Shown: positions 11,551-22,499, counted from the first letter of the stretch. The stretch is 64,000 nucleotides of DNA from Eunapius fragilis (GCA_963681505.1 OY811985.1:1908713-1972712); one strand, 5' to 3'. Notes: generated by a model not told the origin, from the sequence alone. A program made the numbers and translations.

Positions 11551-12089
11551 TAATTTATTTGTAGGCAAGCTACTTACCTTGCATATAGTGGCAGTGGATA
11601 TTATTGCTACCCTATCTCAAATGGGCCACTGTAGAGTTTATACAGAGAGCATTCACAGACATGGCTTCTATTTACCCGTGGAAATGGCATACATGCACTA
11701 AGTTGAAGTGTCCTGATATTTACTTACACAACAGTGATGAAGCATCAGGACTAGTATGTACAGTTAGCTATATATACAAGGGCACCACCAGCACGTAATA
11801 ATTATATGCACACTGTAGTATAACTTAGTAAGCACTGCCAATAAGAAAGAGTACCATTGACGGGGACATGAGATTTGACCATCTCCCCCTCCCCCCATCA
11901 TTCCAACCCTTTCATGACCACTATCAGCTGAAATAGAGGAGTCCTAAAATAATCTAAAGCCCTCCCAATGATGCACAATTTGAGTATAGTGAATGATATA
12001 TGGGACATGTATAGTGGAGCCTCACGGGAGCCCTCTGATAAAGTTGCCCCCATGCCCCCCGTGCTTCCTACCTCACTGACACCGGTCCA

Positions 12090-12560
12090 ATAATATTACA
12101 TGCAACACACAGTCCAGTTACATGCATGCGTGAAAAACACATCAGTGACATGGGGAGGCCTTTGGACATGACCATGTAGGGGAGACCATGGGATATGAGC
12201 ATACAGTGGAGGGCATAAGTCTGAAAGGACATACCACCATTTTTGTGCTGATACAATGATGACCACTAAAGAAATAGAAAGTAATGAAATCCCTCTACGT
12301 ATAACCAAAATCAAAGTGAATTGAATTTTCCTGTAGAAAGTTTGAACCCCAAGGAGTATCGGACGTATAAACGCTGCAATGAAGCTAATGTAGGACTCCA
12401 AAATGTTTTCTACCATAGAGACATGATGTAGTATGAAGTGTTGTAAATAGGAAGTAAATAGCGCTTACCGTTCGGATGTTATAACGATTCAAACTTGAAT
12501 CATTTTATATATATAATTATAACTATATAGCGATGGGCGTGAACTGTCCCAGATATTTAC
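12090..12560 (+). repeat. Interspersed repeat family A, second long copy
   Basis: The order of blocks matches 4245-5340: CCAGTTACATGC, then TTTGAACCCCAAGGAGTATC, then GTAGTATGAAGTGTTG. The copy is shortened internally. The stretch from 11550 to 12090 before it shows no gene. Confidence 0.7.
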
Positions 12561-12659
12561 TTTTAGTTATTATTATCACTAAAAGTGAGTAAATAAATGA
12601 ACACACACAAAATACATAACTATGACTGGACAGCTGAATGTCAACCTAAAGCTAAGCTG

Positions 12660-12935
12660 GGATGTCAGCGCTCATGCGATATGCTCGGGATAGCAGTGCC
12701 TTTGCATTTGGTGTGACCATAGATTTGGAGCAATTAATCTAGCAGCCGGATGAGAGGCAAGGCGCAAAAGATGAAGGCGAGCTTCAGCTCCCCTGTAGCC
12801 GTAAGTGTAACAGCCAATGGTACGCATGAGCAACCTAACTCTGAGCATTTAACATCATTGAAGGCGTGTTTCCTTTGTTCGGAAACCCGGACAAATGATC
12901 CCGCTCTAGTAATATATATAATTTTCACTAATAAT
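12660..12935 (-). pseudogene. REL-endonuclease LINE fragment (copy 2)
   Basis: On the minus strand, SEQRKHAFNDVKCSELG followed by CSCVPLAVT corresponds to AENRKHASNDTKCSELG and VCVPLAVE in the copy at 1-680. The match is clear over about 35 residues and then degrades to a stop near 12734. Only the region after the nuclease core remains. Confidence 0.75.
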
Positions 12936-13149
12936 GAAGTTATTAACTTTCATAGCCCAAAATATCATGTGCATATAGTGTCATCTAGAATCTATGCTTC
13001 AAACGTCCAGTCGAGCGCACGACTTCATAACAAAAGATCATCCCATCTAGCTGTTGTGCAATTCATTGTACGATTATCTTCACTTCTTCACCAATTGCAA
13101 TTGGTTATGGGTTTTTGGTTTGTATTGCACTTCAGAGTGATATGAGCAA

Positions 13150-13378
13150 TCACCATTATGCCAATTCGATCATACTCTACCCCTCTAATTCATGGCAAGA
13201 GGTATGGTATATCAAGTGCATAATGCATGGAGTGTTTTTGTTAGGTTTTAGTATGGTGAGGGTATACCTCGGTGTGAGGTGAACCACTGACCTTGCACTG
13301 TGATTACACCAGTGTAACCACTATGCCAATCTGACCATCCCCTACCCCCTCCAATTTAGGAAAAGAGCCATGCTTTAT
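13150..13378 (-). repeat. tRNA-derived SINE copy
   Basis: On the minus strand the element starts CCCATAAAGCATGGCTCTTT and contains a tRNA-like pol III promoter: GGCATAGTGGTTACAC (A-box-like) and AGTGGTTCACCTCACACC (B-box-like). A second, weaker A-box-like unit (GAATTGGCATAATGGTG) follows further along. A second copy with the same start and promoter lies at 39430-39570. The insertion coincides with the premature end of the transposase reading frame at 13375. Confidence 0.7.
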
Positions 13379-14886
13379 GGGTTAAATCCACATAGGTCAT
13401 ACAAACGATAAAATATACACTCTCCAGTCACACCTGTGTCTTTAGATATAGCTTGCTTATCTGCTTTGGTTGCGGCAGTGTCAACACTAATCCCATATTG
13501 GCGATTTGTATTTGGATCACGATTTTCACAGGGATTTCGATACCGGTATCTGAAATTTCCATAGTAATAATGTTTTTTCTCTGGTACATAGATACCACTT
13601 ACAAAGCACCTTCTACACCCATGGAATCCACCTGCTTTAGTTAAACCAATTTTGCAATGTGCCTTGGAATCTGCTGTAACCAACAATGGCAATATTCTAA
13701 GGTTTGGAAATGTACCTTGCTCAGCATCACCTTCCATACCAGCAAAGTAAACTTCTTCTCCATTTATAAATAATTCTTCTATCTCCTCTATCAGTGGCTG
13801 AAAAAAAGCATCATATTTATGGGGAGTGGATTTTGGCAACATATGTGTGGGTATGAATGAATATACCCTAACATTGGAACCATAGCTACGGTTCAGTTTG
13901 GACATGCATCCATGGGTTATTGTAATGGCAGCTATTGAGTGGGCTGAAGATGTTGAGTGAGGGCTCCACCCATCTTCATGGATTATAACAACTTGATTTC
14001 GTGGGTCTCCATGTACAAACGATTGGAAATATGTAAAGGAACCAGAACACAGTGCATGCATTGGAGATTCGTGTTGCCACCATTTGATTGTAGATACTTG
14101 GTTGGAATTATCTTTAAACATCGAGGGCATTTTTCAGGTAGCAAATACTGCTTGCTAGAATCCCAAAACCATGATAACTCTCTAAATCTTCGCCCATGCC
14201 ACAGTTCCGACTGAGAAGGAGGTTGATAGTCATTTTGACGATTAAACCATTCATCCTTTTGTTCCCAATGTGCCATTAGTTTTTGACACTGATCTCTGGA
14301 GCTAAACCAGTTACAAAAATCCAAACCTAGACAATAGTAATCTAAACAGTCAGACCATGTTTTTCCGCATGCTGGATAGGGTGAATTTTTTTGCTTTTGA
14401 GCAAGAACGAATGTGATGATGAAACGCATACCTTGTAATGTTGTGGCGCTTTGTATCCCGCATTTTCCATTACTTTTAGCACGTCTGTTCATTTGTGGGT
14501 ATTACATCGTCTCCAAGCAGCTGAGCAGCATTTCTTAAGTGTTCTTCAATTTCTTGCACTGAGAGTCCACTTTGCAGTTTTGCCTTGGCTTCTTTCATAA
14601 TAAATGAGGTAACATTCTGTTCAGTTAACTCAAATACAGCGCTAGCATTTAAGCATTTAGCAGCATCTGTAATAATGTCGTCATTGCTGCTCTCGTTGGA
14701 AGTAGCACAATTTTCACATCGAGGATCGGACATACACTTTGGCATCCTGGTAGGTGAAGATGGTTCAGTGATTGTAGTAGTGTAACTGTGCAATGCATGG
14801 CGCTCGACAGTTCGTATGTCTCGTAGCTCATTATTGCATGCTGGACAACAGCACGGTACCAGCTTTCTTCTCTTTGCAGCATACAT
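13375..14886 (-). pseudogene. Transposase_21 (TNP2/EnSpm-CACTA-like) transposase, frameshifted and truncated
   Basis: The product would be a DNA-transposon transposase. Reading from 14886 the parts are: an N-terminal Cys-rich region (CCCPACNNEL, then CMSDPRCENC); KTWSDCLDYYCLGLDF; SELWHGRRFRELSWFWD; CPRC and CMHC zinc-type pairs; FVHGDPRNQVVIIHEDGW; and, near the end, ADSKAHCKIGLTKAGGFHGC and EKKHYYYGNFRYRYRNP. These resemble the Transposase_21 proteins common in sponge genomes, where an HCK/GC..C pattern replaces the plant SPARA/CxxC one. At least three frame changes are needed: near 14485, at an A run near 14400, and near 14040-14130. The frame then stops at 13375 exactly where the SINE lies. 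The start ATG at 14886 faces a divergent gene 75 bases away. I am confident of transposon origin and less so of the family. Confidence 0.6.
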
Positions 14887-14961
14887 ATCATAAACTTAAA
14901 TGCACGTGATCTAAGTGGTTACGCCGTATTATTAATTGCCACGGCGTGTTCAAGCTCGAAA
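14887..14961. promoter_or_regulatory. Putative bidirectional promoter between divergent genes
   Basis: Only 75 bases separate the ATG of the minus-strand transposase from the ATG of the plus-strand gene. The interval contains a CACGTG E-box at 14903-14908. No TATA box is evident. A shared promoter is inferred from geometry alone. Confidence 0.35.
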
Positions 14962-17339
14962 ATGTCCGGCTACATCGTTGTAACTGTTGACGGCAAGGAA
15001 AATCTTGAACTTGAATGCAACACCGCTGGCAAATTTTTGATCTCTGACCTGGAATCGCTAATCGGAATTTCCGCTGTTGGATTAAAGTATGTGTCTGAAA
15101 CATCACGTTATCGAGGTGTCAGAGTAGAGGCCGGAGAGCTAATGAAACCGAATGGTGGTTGGCAGCCGGAAAGCAGAATTTACAGCGTTGTTGCGAAACG
15201 TGAGATAGCCACAGCAGATGTACTCTCGACTGACGCTGCTAGCCACATTGCTCATTCTGATGGTGGCGCCACGACAGTACCTCTAGAACCACATTCAAAA
15301 GGTACCTATTTATATTGTATTGCCATTCACTTTCATGTGCACGGTTTTTTCATCAGCAACTATTTCCTTAACAAAGCGGCAACTTCAAGTATGAGCAAAG
15401 CCAACTAGGCATCATGGGTGCTTTGTGATGTTCGTTACATTTTGTGTATGTTCTATCAATTGGAGGTATACCTGGAACCAGATATTATGATGACTGAGCA
15501 AATTTCTTTTTAAAATTCAGTTTGAAGGTTCTGGAAGCCTCATCAAATGTGATGGAACAACTCAGGCACAGGCGATGGCCAATCAGGCTTTGCGGCAGAA
15601 AATAACTTCAGATTCTGAAGTAACTGCGTTTTACGAGACATTTGTTTTGGAAGACAAATTTTCCTGTTGTACTTGATGATTTGAAGGCCTCTGAACAAGT
15701 TAGAATTGTGCTGAACAACAGGAAGCGCTCCAAACCAGTACTGTTTTGTTCTTTGGTGTATATCTGTTTGCATATCTATCACTTGTGTATCATTGTAAGT
15801 ACATGTTTATCTCTCTACTGATTACTGCAGGTGTTCCCATTTTCATCTCTAACGTCTTCAGCTGCAATTACTGTAAGTGCTATGATTACAATTCCTGCTT
15901 TGAATGCCATTTAATTGTTGGTGTCACATTTTAGTCCTACTTTTGCTGGTGATCAGGTAAATTTCCAGGATGTATATTATCAAAGTGTTCACAGATTTAT
16001 TCCCCCAGTTGGCATCTGATTTCTACAAATCTACAAAGTAGCTAAGTAGTAAATTTTAGTTTACTAACTCCTGTATCCAATATTCTAGAGCTTCTACTCC
16101 AAGCCAACCTGTTACCACGCAAAAAATGACCCCATCACGTCCTCCAATGAAGGTCTCTGCACCAAAAGCATCAACTCTCAACCCGTGCAACAGTCATCAG
16201 AGGTGCAGCATTTTTTCATGCTGTGATGACCTACCTGGAAAACATGTGCAGGGTGATGATCAGCCTGAGAAAGGAGCAGAAATATTTGGGGTGAGTATAA
16301 AGGCATACTACACCTATCTGTCAGTATTATGATGCACACGCAGACATCAAATGCAAAGTGCATATGGCAGGCCTCTTCTTACCTTGTCCTTTTTTTCAAA
16401 GTCAACCTGCAGTGATGACGAATGTGAGAAAACAACTGAGTATGAATTGGCTAGGGCCCAAAAACTTCCAACAGACAAAATGCAAGGTGCATATGGCAGC
16501 TGCATGTATAAATACAGGCTGTATACTGCAAAAACAAAAGTATAAGAATGGGTGACGGTCCCAAAATTTTTTTTTTTGTGTGATATCATATGTGAATTCA
16601 CTCTGCGATTTGGTGTGACCTTCACTCCGTTTTAGTTTCTATTACGAAGTGATGACACTGGGATAAAAGATAACTTCGTTGCTATTTAACTATTGATGTT
16701 ATGGCAGCTTGTAGAGTTAGGTACAGGGCTGTAGTACAGGTGATCACGGGTTTGAATCCTGACCAATGCATAGTTTTTTTCCCTCCTTTTTGCTTTTGGG
16801 TGAAATCTCTAGCACTTGATATGAAGGTCACACCTCATTTGGTGTGTGCTACCTTCACACCAAATAATTGGGGACCTTTACACTTTTGATTTTGCTGCTA
16901 GACCACTTACCTTGTCCTTGTTTTCAAAGTCAACCAGTGATGACGAATGTGAAAACAGAACGAAATATGAATTGGCTAGGGCCCAAAAAATTCAACAGAA
17001 CAGGGAGTTTCTTATTCAGCAAGAAATCGTATGTTACTGTTCAAATTAACACATTCCAATAACATGACTTTCTTGTAGCTTACTACCAGAAACACCATGA
17101 ATGATGACGATTCTGTACTTGTTGCATCGCAGTGGTGGCATTCGCAAAACAGTGCCCGTGTCTGCATTACAGGGATCGTTGCTCAAATTGACAGTCTTGG
17201 AATTCCCAGCCCAAAAAAGAACTGCACACTTCGGGAACTTCTAATCCATTTTGGAAATAGACTAGTAGAAGAGAAATTAGTACAATTAAAAAAACCAGCT
17301 GGATTATGTAAAGACGATGTAATTGTGTTGAACATGTAA
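14962..17339 (+). CDS. Unrecognised multi-exon gene with possible ubiquitin-like header domain
   Basis: The first exon (14962-15301) starts SGYIVVTVDGKENLELECN, then SDLESLIGIS, then GLKYVSETSRYRGVRVEAGE. This strand-strand-helix-strand order and length would suit a ubiquitin-like fold such as Crinkler header domains; that is inference from pattern. A 32-base second exon (15357-15388) splices in phase. A third block starts at 15521 and carries a frame change near 15640. Later pieces are 15831-15872, about 16089-16290 (Pro/Ser-rich linker), 16930-17028 and 17079-17339; the last three join in frame and end CKDDVIVLNM. A near copy of exon 16930-17028 lies at 16402-16486, and its inclusion would shift the frame. 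The gene diverges from the transposase and converges on the Crinkler/RHS-like gene. No database family is recognised. Confidence 0.45.
16402..16486 (+). repeat. Duplicate of exon 16930-17028, out of phase
   Basis: Both segments follow ACCTTGTCCT and a TTTCAAAG acceptor and encode DDECE, then YELARAQK. This first copy is 85 bases to its GT donor, the second is 99, so only the second keeps the frame with its neighbours. Confidence 0.65.
16713..16775 (+). repeat. tRNA-like (SINE-type) fragment
   Basis: GGGCTGTAGTACAGGTG followed by CACGGGTTTGAATCCTG resembles a pol III A box and B box (GGTTCRAATCC consensus). No full cloverleaf can be drawn, so a SINE head or decayed tRNA is more likely than a working tRNA gene. 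It sits in an intron of the plus-strand gene. Confidence 0.35.
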
Positions 17340-18019
17340 TTCATAAAGTTCATTCCTTTATAAAGTTTAGTCCTAGTTAATGTTAATTAATGGCTGCACA
17401 TTCTCGTTCCTAGACTTATGAGGAATTACCACAGTGCTATACAATGTAAAGTCGGGGCACTAGTAACGACATTTGTGGTATTTTCAAACACATGCATTGC
17501 TCCTCTGAGTCAGTAAAAGTATTGCAATACAGAATTGCTACTGTAGCAAAGTATGCAAATGTAGAGCAAATTTTACTACCAAAGTAAAAAATACATGCCA
17601 TGTAAAACACCATTTTTAAAGCATTAGCAAATCACAGTTTACATCGGTTTACAACATTTACATCAGATCATATGGAACTACTCTAGATCTTCAGGGTAGC
17701 AAAACAATAAATTTTCCCTGTGAAAGTAAAACGGCCGACAAATTTAAAATAAAAATTGGTAAAAACGCTATGGAGCATGTGACCGAAAGAATTACAATCC
17801 ACGACTTTTGTGACCGTTCATTTCTCCATGTTTAAAATCATTTCCCTCTGCTGTACATCCATGCAACAGAATGTTTAAAACATGCATGTGTGCAACACTG
17901 TGCAACCGATCATATATATCTTGCCACGTAATCTTCATTTTACACAACTAACAAACAATACAAAAGAAACAATCATCCTGAGATGATGGTTCAGCCACAC
18001 AAAACAAATCTTTGTACAC
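17340..18019. other. Convergent 3' region, no gene seen
   Basis: AT-rich sequence lies between the stop of the plus-strand gene at 17339 and the stop of the minus-strand NTPase-nuclease at 18020. I see no additional coding signal or repeat. Confidence 0.5.
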
Positions 18020-19567
18020 CTAACAAAAGGATCTGAAGTCTTGAGCACCCAGTATCCTAGCAGACTGTGTTTCTTTCCCCTTTTCCCAATCATGAAATGC
18101 ATGTAGTAATCCTTCTCCTTCTACAGGCGTAATCTTAAATGTATTCATTATGTCCATCGGAGTAAGAAAGCATATATCCAATATCGTTGTCTCAAAATGA
18201 TTTCTAAACTGGTCCATTAAATCACGGAAATATCTAATCTTAAATGAATGTTTAGATGCCTTAGTTACTTGAACAAATCGAGTAAGTTTGTTTTTTTTAT
18301 CAACATAGACAGCATCATATCCCCCTTGATCATGTTTAATTGGTCTGTACCAAACAGGATCAGAAGATAAAGCAATGATATGATTAGGATCCAAATCATA
18401 AACATTGCACTTATTCCAATGCTCGAGTTGAGAATTGTTTCTATCAATCACATCAATACCATTATGTTGGATTGATAGAAAGAACCAACATTCTAGCAAC
18501 TCACCATGCATGGCGGGATTGTCTCTTGCTTTTGTGATTTCAATTATTTGATTTATTAACTGTGGACCACGTTTTATAGCAATTGATGTAAGTGCAAATG
18601 CACTAATAATAGAACTGCCATGTCCTTCATAACATCCATACAAACTATTAACTACTCCAACTGAACGGTCACCAATGTTTTTTTCAGCATAAGATTGAAA
18701 ATCTGTTACTCGATCAATAGCACTATATATACATGAAATAACCTGTTTAGTGGATTTCTGAAACATGAATCTGCAAGAACCACCAGCAAAATGATGCTTT
18801 GATGCAAGCAAATCATATCTGGTGGGTGCTTCTTGATCAGTAGTCCCAGTACTAGCTAAATGACAGTCTTCCATGGCATCCTTGATATTGATCCATACTT
18901 CATCCACAGCAATAGCTGATTTGTATTCATCAAGAGTCCAAGAATAAAGAGTGAATGGCTCTATCGTAACCTCATCAATATTAGTTGGAAGATTGGAACG
19001 ACCAGCCATTGAGGAGATAAAAACTAATCGACGGTAATCTGTGTCATCTTGATACCAGGTAGTACAAACACTTAGCAGTACTGTAACTGCTTGAGAGGTT
19101 TTACTAATAAAAACACCATCAACAAATAGTATGTGCTTTCTCTTACAATCTTTATTTTTTGATAAGCTCATCAGCAAATCAGATAGGCCATCATCATCAG
19201 TGAATGATGATTGTGATTTCTTATTCTCTTCAAAGTGCACAAAATAACAATAACCTAATGCAGCACAGCATATAAATGAAACTTCCCAAACTCTGCGATC
19301 TATTCCCATAGAAAAAGCAAAAGATGACACTGATTTGCCACAACCTGGAGGCCCTGAAATCCAGCCTACTTCATTTTGTGCAATAACACTGGTCTCTAAA
19401 AAGGAAAATAGATCTACTACTCCTTGTCGACGATACAAAGGGCCTTTGATTTTCAGGTAAGTACCAACAGTATAAGAAGATGGAATAGTGCACAAGTTGC
19501 CATCATAATTCAATGCAGGAAAGCTTCCTTCACATTCTACCAAGGCTATGGAATAAGAACAAAACAC
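18020..19567 (-). CDS. Crinkler/RHS-type P-loop NTPase fused to REase-like nuclease
   Basis: This intact 515-codon frame has a Walker A motif GPPGCGKS (residues 72-79), a Walker B HILFVDGV (145-152), and an RLVFISSMAGR sensor-like strand. These are followed by EPFTLYSWTLDEYKSAI (about 203-219), the F-x-W-(T/S)LDEY signature I know from Crinkler and RHS proteins. AGGSCRFMF follows near 261. The C-terminal third has E at 356/359 (GELLECWFF), GGYDAV (D418) and FVQVTKAS (Q433, K436), fitting the PD-(D/E)XK-like nuclease of that class. In oomycetes, fungi and trypanosomes such proteins are nuclear effectors or selfish-element nucleases. The minus-strand sequence TTCCATAG before GCCTTGG suggests a splice acceptor at 19546-19547, so the true protein probably starts in an upstream exon and the first seven codons are intronic. 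No header domain is fused here; a possible one is encoded by the convergent neighbour. Confidence 0.7.
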   Translation of the reverse strand: MFCSYSIALVECEGSFPALNYDGNLCTIPSSYTVGTYLKIKGPLYRRQGVVDLFSFLETSVIAQNEVGWISGPPGCGKSVSSFAFSMGIDRRVWEVSFICCAALGYCYFVHFEENKKSQSSFTDDDGLSDLLMSLSKNKDCKRKHILFVDGVFISKTSQAVTVLLSVCTTWYQDDTDYRRLVFISSMAGRSNLPTNIDEVTIEPFTLYSWTLDEYKSAIAVDEVWINIKDAMEDCHLASTGTTDQEAPTRYDLLASKHHFAGGSCRFMFQKSTKQVISCIYSAIDRVTDFQSYAEKNIGDRSVGVVNSLYGCYEGHGSSIISAFALTSIAIKRGPQLINQIIEITKARDNPAMHGELLECWFFLSIQHNGIDVIDRNNSQLEHWNKCNVYDLDPNHIIALSSDPVWYRPIKHDQGGYDAVYVDKKNKLTRFVQVTKASKHSFKIRYFRDLMDQFRNHFETTILDICFLTPMDIMNTFKITPVEGEGLLHAFHDWEKGKETQSARILGAQDFRSFC

Positions 19568-20098
19568 AAGTTATGACCATACCAATACACTATACCAAAC
19601 TACAAATTATATTAGTTTTATTAATAACTCAATTTTTTGTGGGCAGTGTCAGACTTCAATTTAATGTCTGGGTACATGGTTTTAAACTGTTGTTAGCCTT
19701 TTAAATTGCACAGCAGTAGCCTCAGGGCAATAAAGGCGTGGGCTTTTCTTTGTTTTTTTTTTTGAGTTAGTGAGATTCATTGCTACTTAAGTGCAAACGT
19801 ATGGCTTTTAGTGGAGTAACTTATAAGTAAAACGAGAAAACACGTCTTACCTTTTCAATTCATGATACCTGTTATCATCTAGCAGCCAAAAGAGCAACAG
19901 GTTATCCTACTATAGCGGGCATGCGTGGGTATCATAATGGAGGAACCACTTTATGAAGGCAAAAGATATGGAGATGATGCCATGTGTTTATCTTCTTATT
20001 ACATCAACCCTATTACTTTAAATTTGTTGTACTTGTTACATTCCAGTAAGACCAGACCATGATTTGCTTCGTTGCAACTTATTACAACTATTCATTGA
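19568..20098. other. Upstream of the NTPase-nuclease gene, no gene identified
   Basis: A 5' exon and promoter of the minus-strand gene are expected in or beyond this stretch. I could not define either. Confidence 0.35.
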
Positions 20099-20713
20099 TT
20101 AAATTGACTTAATTGCCCAAGATCCAGCAACTAAAAGAGGTTTGCCACCACTGCTTTTGGCAGTGAGGTGCAACTTCTCACAGTATTGGCTAGAAGCTGG
20201 TCCTTGCAAAAGATAGGAAGGGACTAATGACATGGCAAGGCAAGCCAAACAACGTTTTGCTGGAAATGGAGTTCTTTCCATTCCAAATCCTACAACGGGG
20301 CATCCACTTTCCAAAGACACAGTTGAAAAGGTAGAGTGTTTCTATTGCAGTGGAGTGGCCAAATGCCTGGAAAGAAAGTCTTTGCATCCGTGACTTCAGC
20401 CCTTGGGGTGAGAGAGCATCTACAGAGGTGATTCATCTTCATTTCTTGATGGACTGGTATCTCAGACATCCTGCTGCTGTTTGTATGACCTGCTTCTGCT
20501 CCATCAAAACAGCTATCTGCAGGAGGTTGAGCTCAGTTTGGTCTCATTATAAAGCTTGCATAAATTTTTAGCTGCACTAATCTTATAGCCAGGATGCAGT
20601 AGAAGGGATGGGTGTTTAGCAACTATTTCATTGGATATGATTTGCAAACCACAGCAGTAGTTGAGCTTCTTGTGACGCTCCATTGAATCACAACAGTATT
20701 TCTTAGCTGACAC
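20099..20713 (-). pseudogene. Unrecognised broken coding-like region
   Basis: Two minus-strand frames, 20713-20513 and 20320-20099, look coding-like: one contains KKYCCDSMERHKKLNYCCGL, the other SLESGCPVVGFGMERTPFP. They are separated by stops and are not in the same frame. They could be remnants of a transposon gene or an upstream part of the neighbouring gene. I do not recognise them. Confidence 0.3.
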
Positions 20714-20770
20714 CTGAAGCGCTATTTACTGACATAAGGACACACTGTAGCTCAACAGATCAAAATTGAC

Positions 20771-21200
20771 ACAAGCTGGTATTTATATGTTTATTGCCCT
20801 TACATCATTATCGACTATGTGCATATGAATGCTTCGGTAAACGAACAAAGAGTGATTGAAAGAAAAAGAAAGAATAGGACTTCTGTTCATTCATTCTAAA
20901 GATGTTTACACAATAGTGAAACCAAAATGGATTGATTTGCATTGTGGTGAATGAATTAAATCAGACTGATTCAATCCACTCACCACGATGCGGATCAATC
21001 TGTTTTGGTTTTTCGGTCCCATTCAATTCATTCACCACAATGCAGATCAATCTGTTTTGGTTTGATTTTACGTAGACACCTTTAGAAAGAACAAATGACC
21101 TATTCTTTCTTTCAATCACTCTTTGTTTGTTTATCAAAGCATCCATATGTGCATAGTCTATTATGATGTAAGGGCTATAAGGATACAAATACCAGCTTGT
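20771..21200. mobile_element. Inverted-repeat element, about 430 bp
   Basis: ACAAGCTGGTATTTATATG at 20771 on and its inverted counterpart ending ACCAGCTTGT at 21200 begin arms of about 100 bp with moderate divergence. The arms continue inward through GAACAAAGAGTGATTGAAAG and CATTGTGGTGAATGAATT. The centre carries an extra direct copy of GATCAATCTGTTTTGGTTT. Weak complementarity extends outward to about 20745 and 21235. No target duplication could be fixed, and there is no coding potential. Confidence 0.7.
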
Positions 21201-21884
21201 TTCAGTTCTCATCTGTATACAATGTGTGTTGGCAGGAGTGTATGGCACACACTCTTATCTGCATGACTCACCAAAATGTGAAGCAACCTTACATCACTGG
21301 GGTGTTTGTCAGTCATGTTGGAGTCAGTTCATATTAACTTTTACCCCCCACCATAAAATTTCATACTCTTATTTTAAATTTAAGCCACCCTCCATAAACA
21401 TCTCTCGCATTAGTGGCAAAAATACTATACATTTGTATACCCTACAGTGCCCTGTTTGCCCAATACCACACCATGAGTAATTGATCATTTGGATGACTCT
21501 TTGCTCTGTGAGGGATGTGCCCTTGGTGTATAGAAGTCATATGATGGTGTCTTTTGAGTGCACCAATAAAAGATTCCTGAATTATTAGAGATTAGTGTTT
21601 GACGAATAAATAATGAATTTTAGTGCAGCATTCTTTTTTCCTTGGGTGGCTCTTACAACACCTAAGATTAAGGTAAATATATGTGGACCAAATAACATGA
21701 CGTCACTTAAACCCACTAAAGACCGAATTGTCTTTATGCAATAACTTCAATATTGGCTGTTGCTAACGTAGATATTATTGTCTCAAAGAAAGCCTATTCC
21801 AGCTGCTGCGAATTCGCAGGAACTGTCCTTAAACCGGTAATTAATTTCAGCAGCAAATTTGTGGCTACGGTCCCGAATCGAACT
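21201..21884. other. No identified gene
   Basis: This stretch is unique-looking AT-rich sequence. A minus-strand AAGTTCGATTCGGGACC near 21869-21885 resembles a pol III B box, but no A box is found. Confidence 0.4.
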
Positions 21885-22105
21885 TGTGCCAACATCTCAC
21901 CACACATGTACCCACACCTCAACACATACATGCACCACCTCACCACACATGCACCTACACCTCACCACACATACACCCACACCTCACCACATGTACCCTC
22001 ACATGCACGCACACCTCAACACATATGTACCCTCACATGTACCAAAACCTCACCACACATGTACCCACACCCCACCACACACATGTACCCACACACATGC
22101 ACAGC
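21885..22105. repeat. CACC-rich minisatellite (part 1)
   Basis: Degenerate tandem units of about 18-24 bp have the form CCTCACCACACATGTACCCA. The same units reappear at 22500-22630 after a 400-base interruption. Confidence 0.85.
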
Positions 22106-22499
22106 GTTTCCCACAGCATACCAAAAACAGGGCGCTCCGCCCTGTTTGAATTTCCCAGAAATTAATCTCTCGCTCGCATATTGTGTGTGTGTGTGTGTGT
22201 GTTCAATTAGTGTATCTACAGTGTAATTAGCATGCAAGTGTACGAAGCCCCCACAAAAAGGCTCATGTTTGAATGAGCGTATTGTTATGATCTTGAGCGC
22301 TGCTGCACGCCATTCTTCAAAATCTTGTATTTCTTTCGGTGGGGGCAGAGGGATGCATACAACATCAAATTGAAGGATTTAGAATAGTTAATTCGGGACA
22401 TGCAGTGATCTCCACATCTCTTTGTATGCTGCATAGTGACACAATTATATCATATCTCATTAACTATTCATGATTGAGCGCCTAGTTTGAAAAGCATTC

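Noticed and set aside
16713-16775. Functional tRNA gene
   Set aside because: B-box-like wording is present, but no cloverleaf, acceptor stem or terminator can be drawn.
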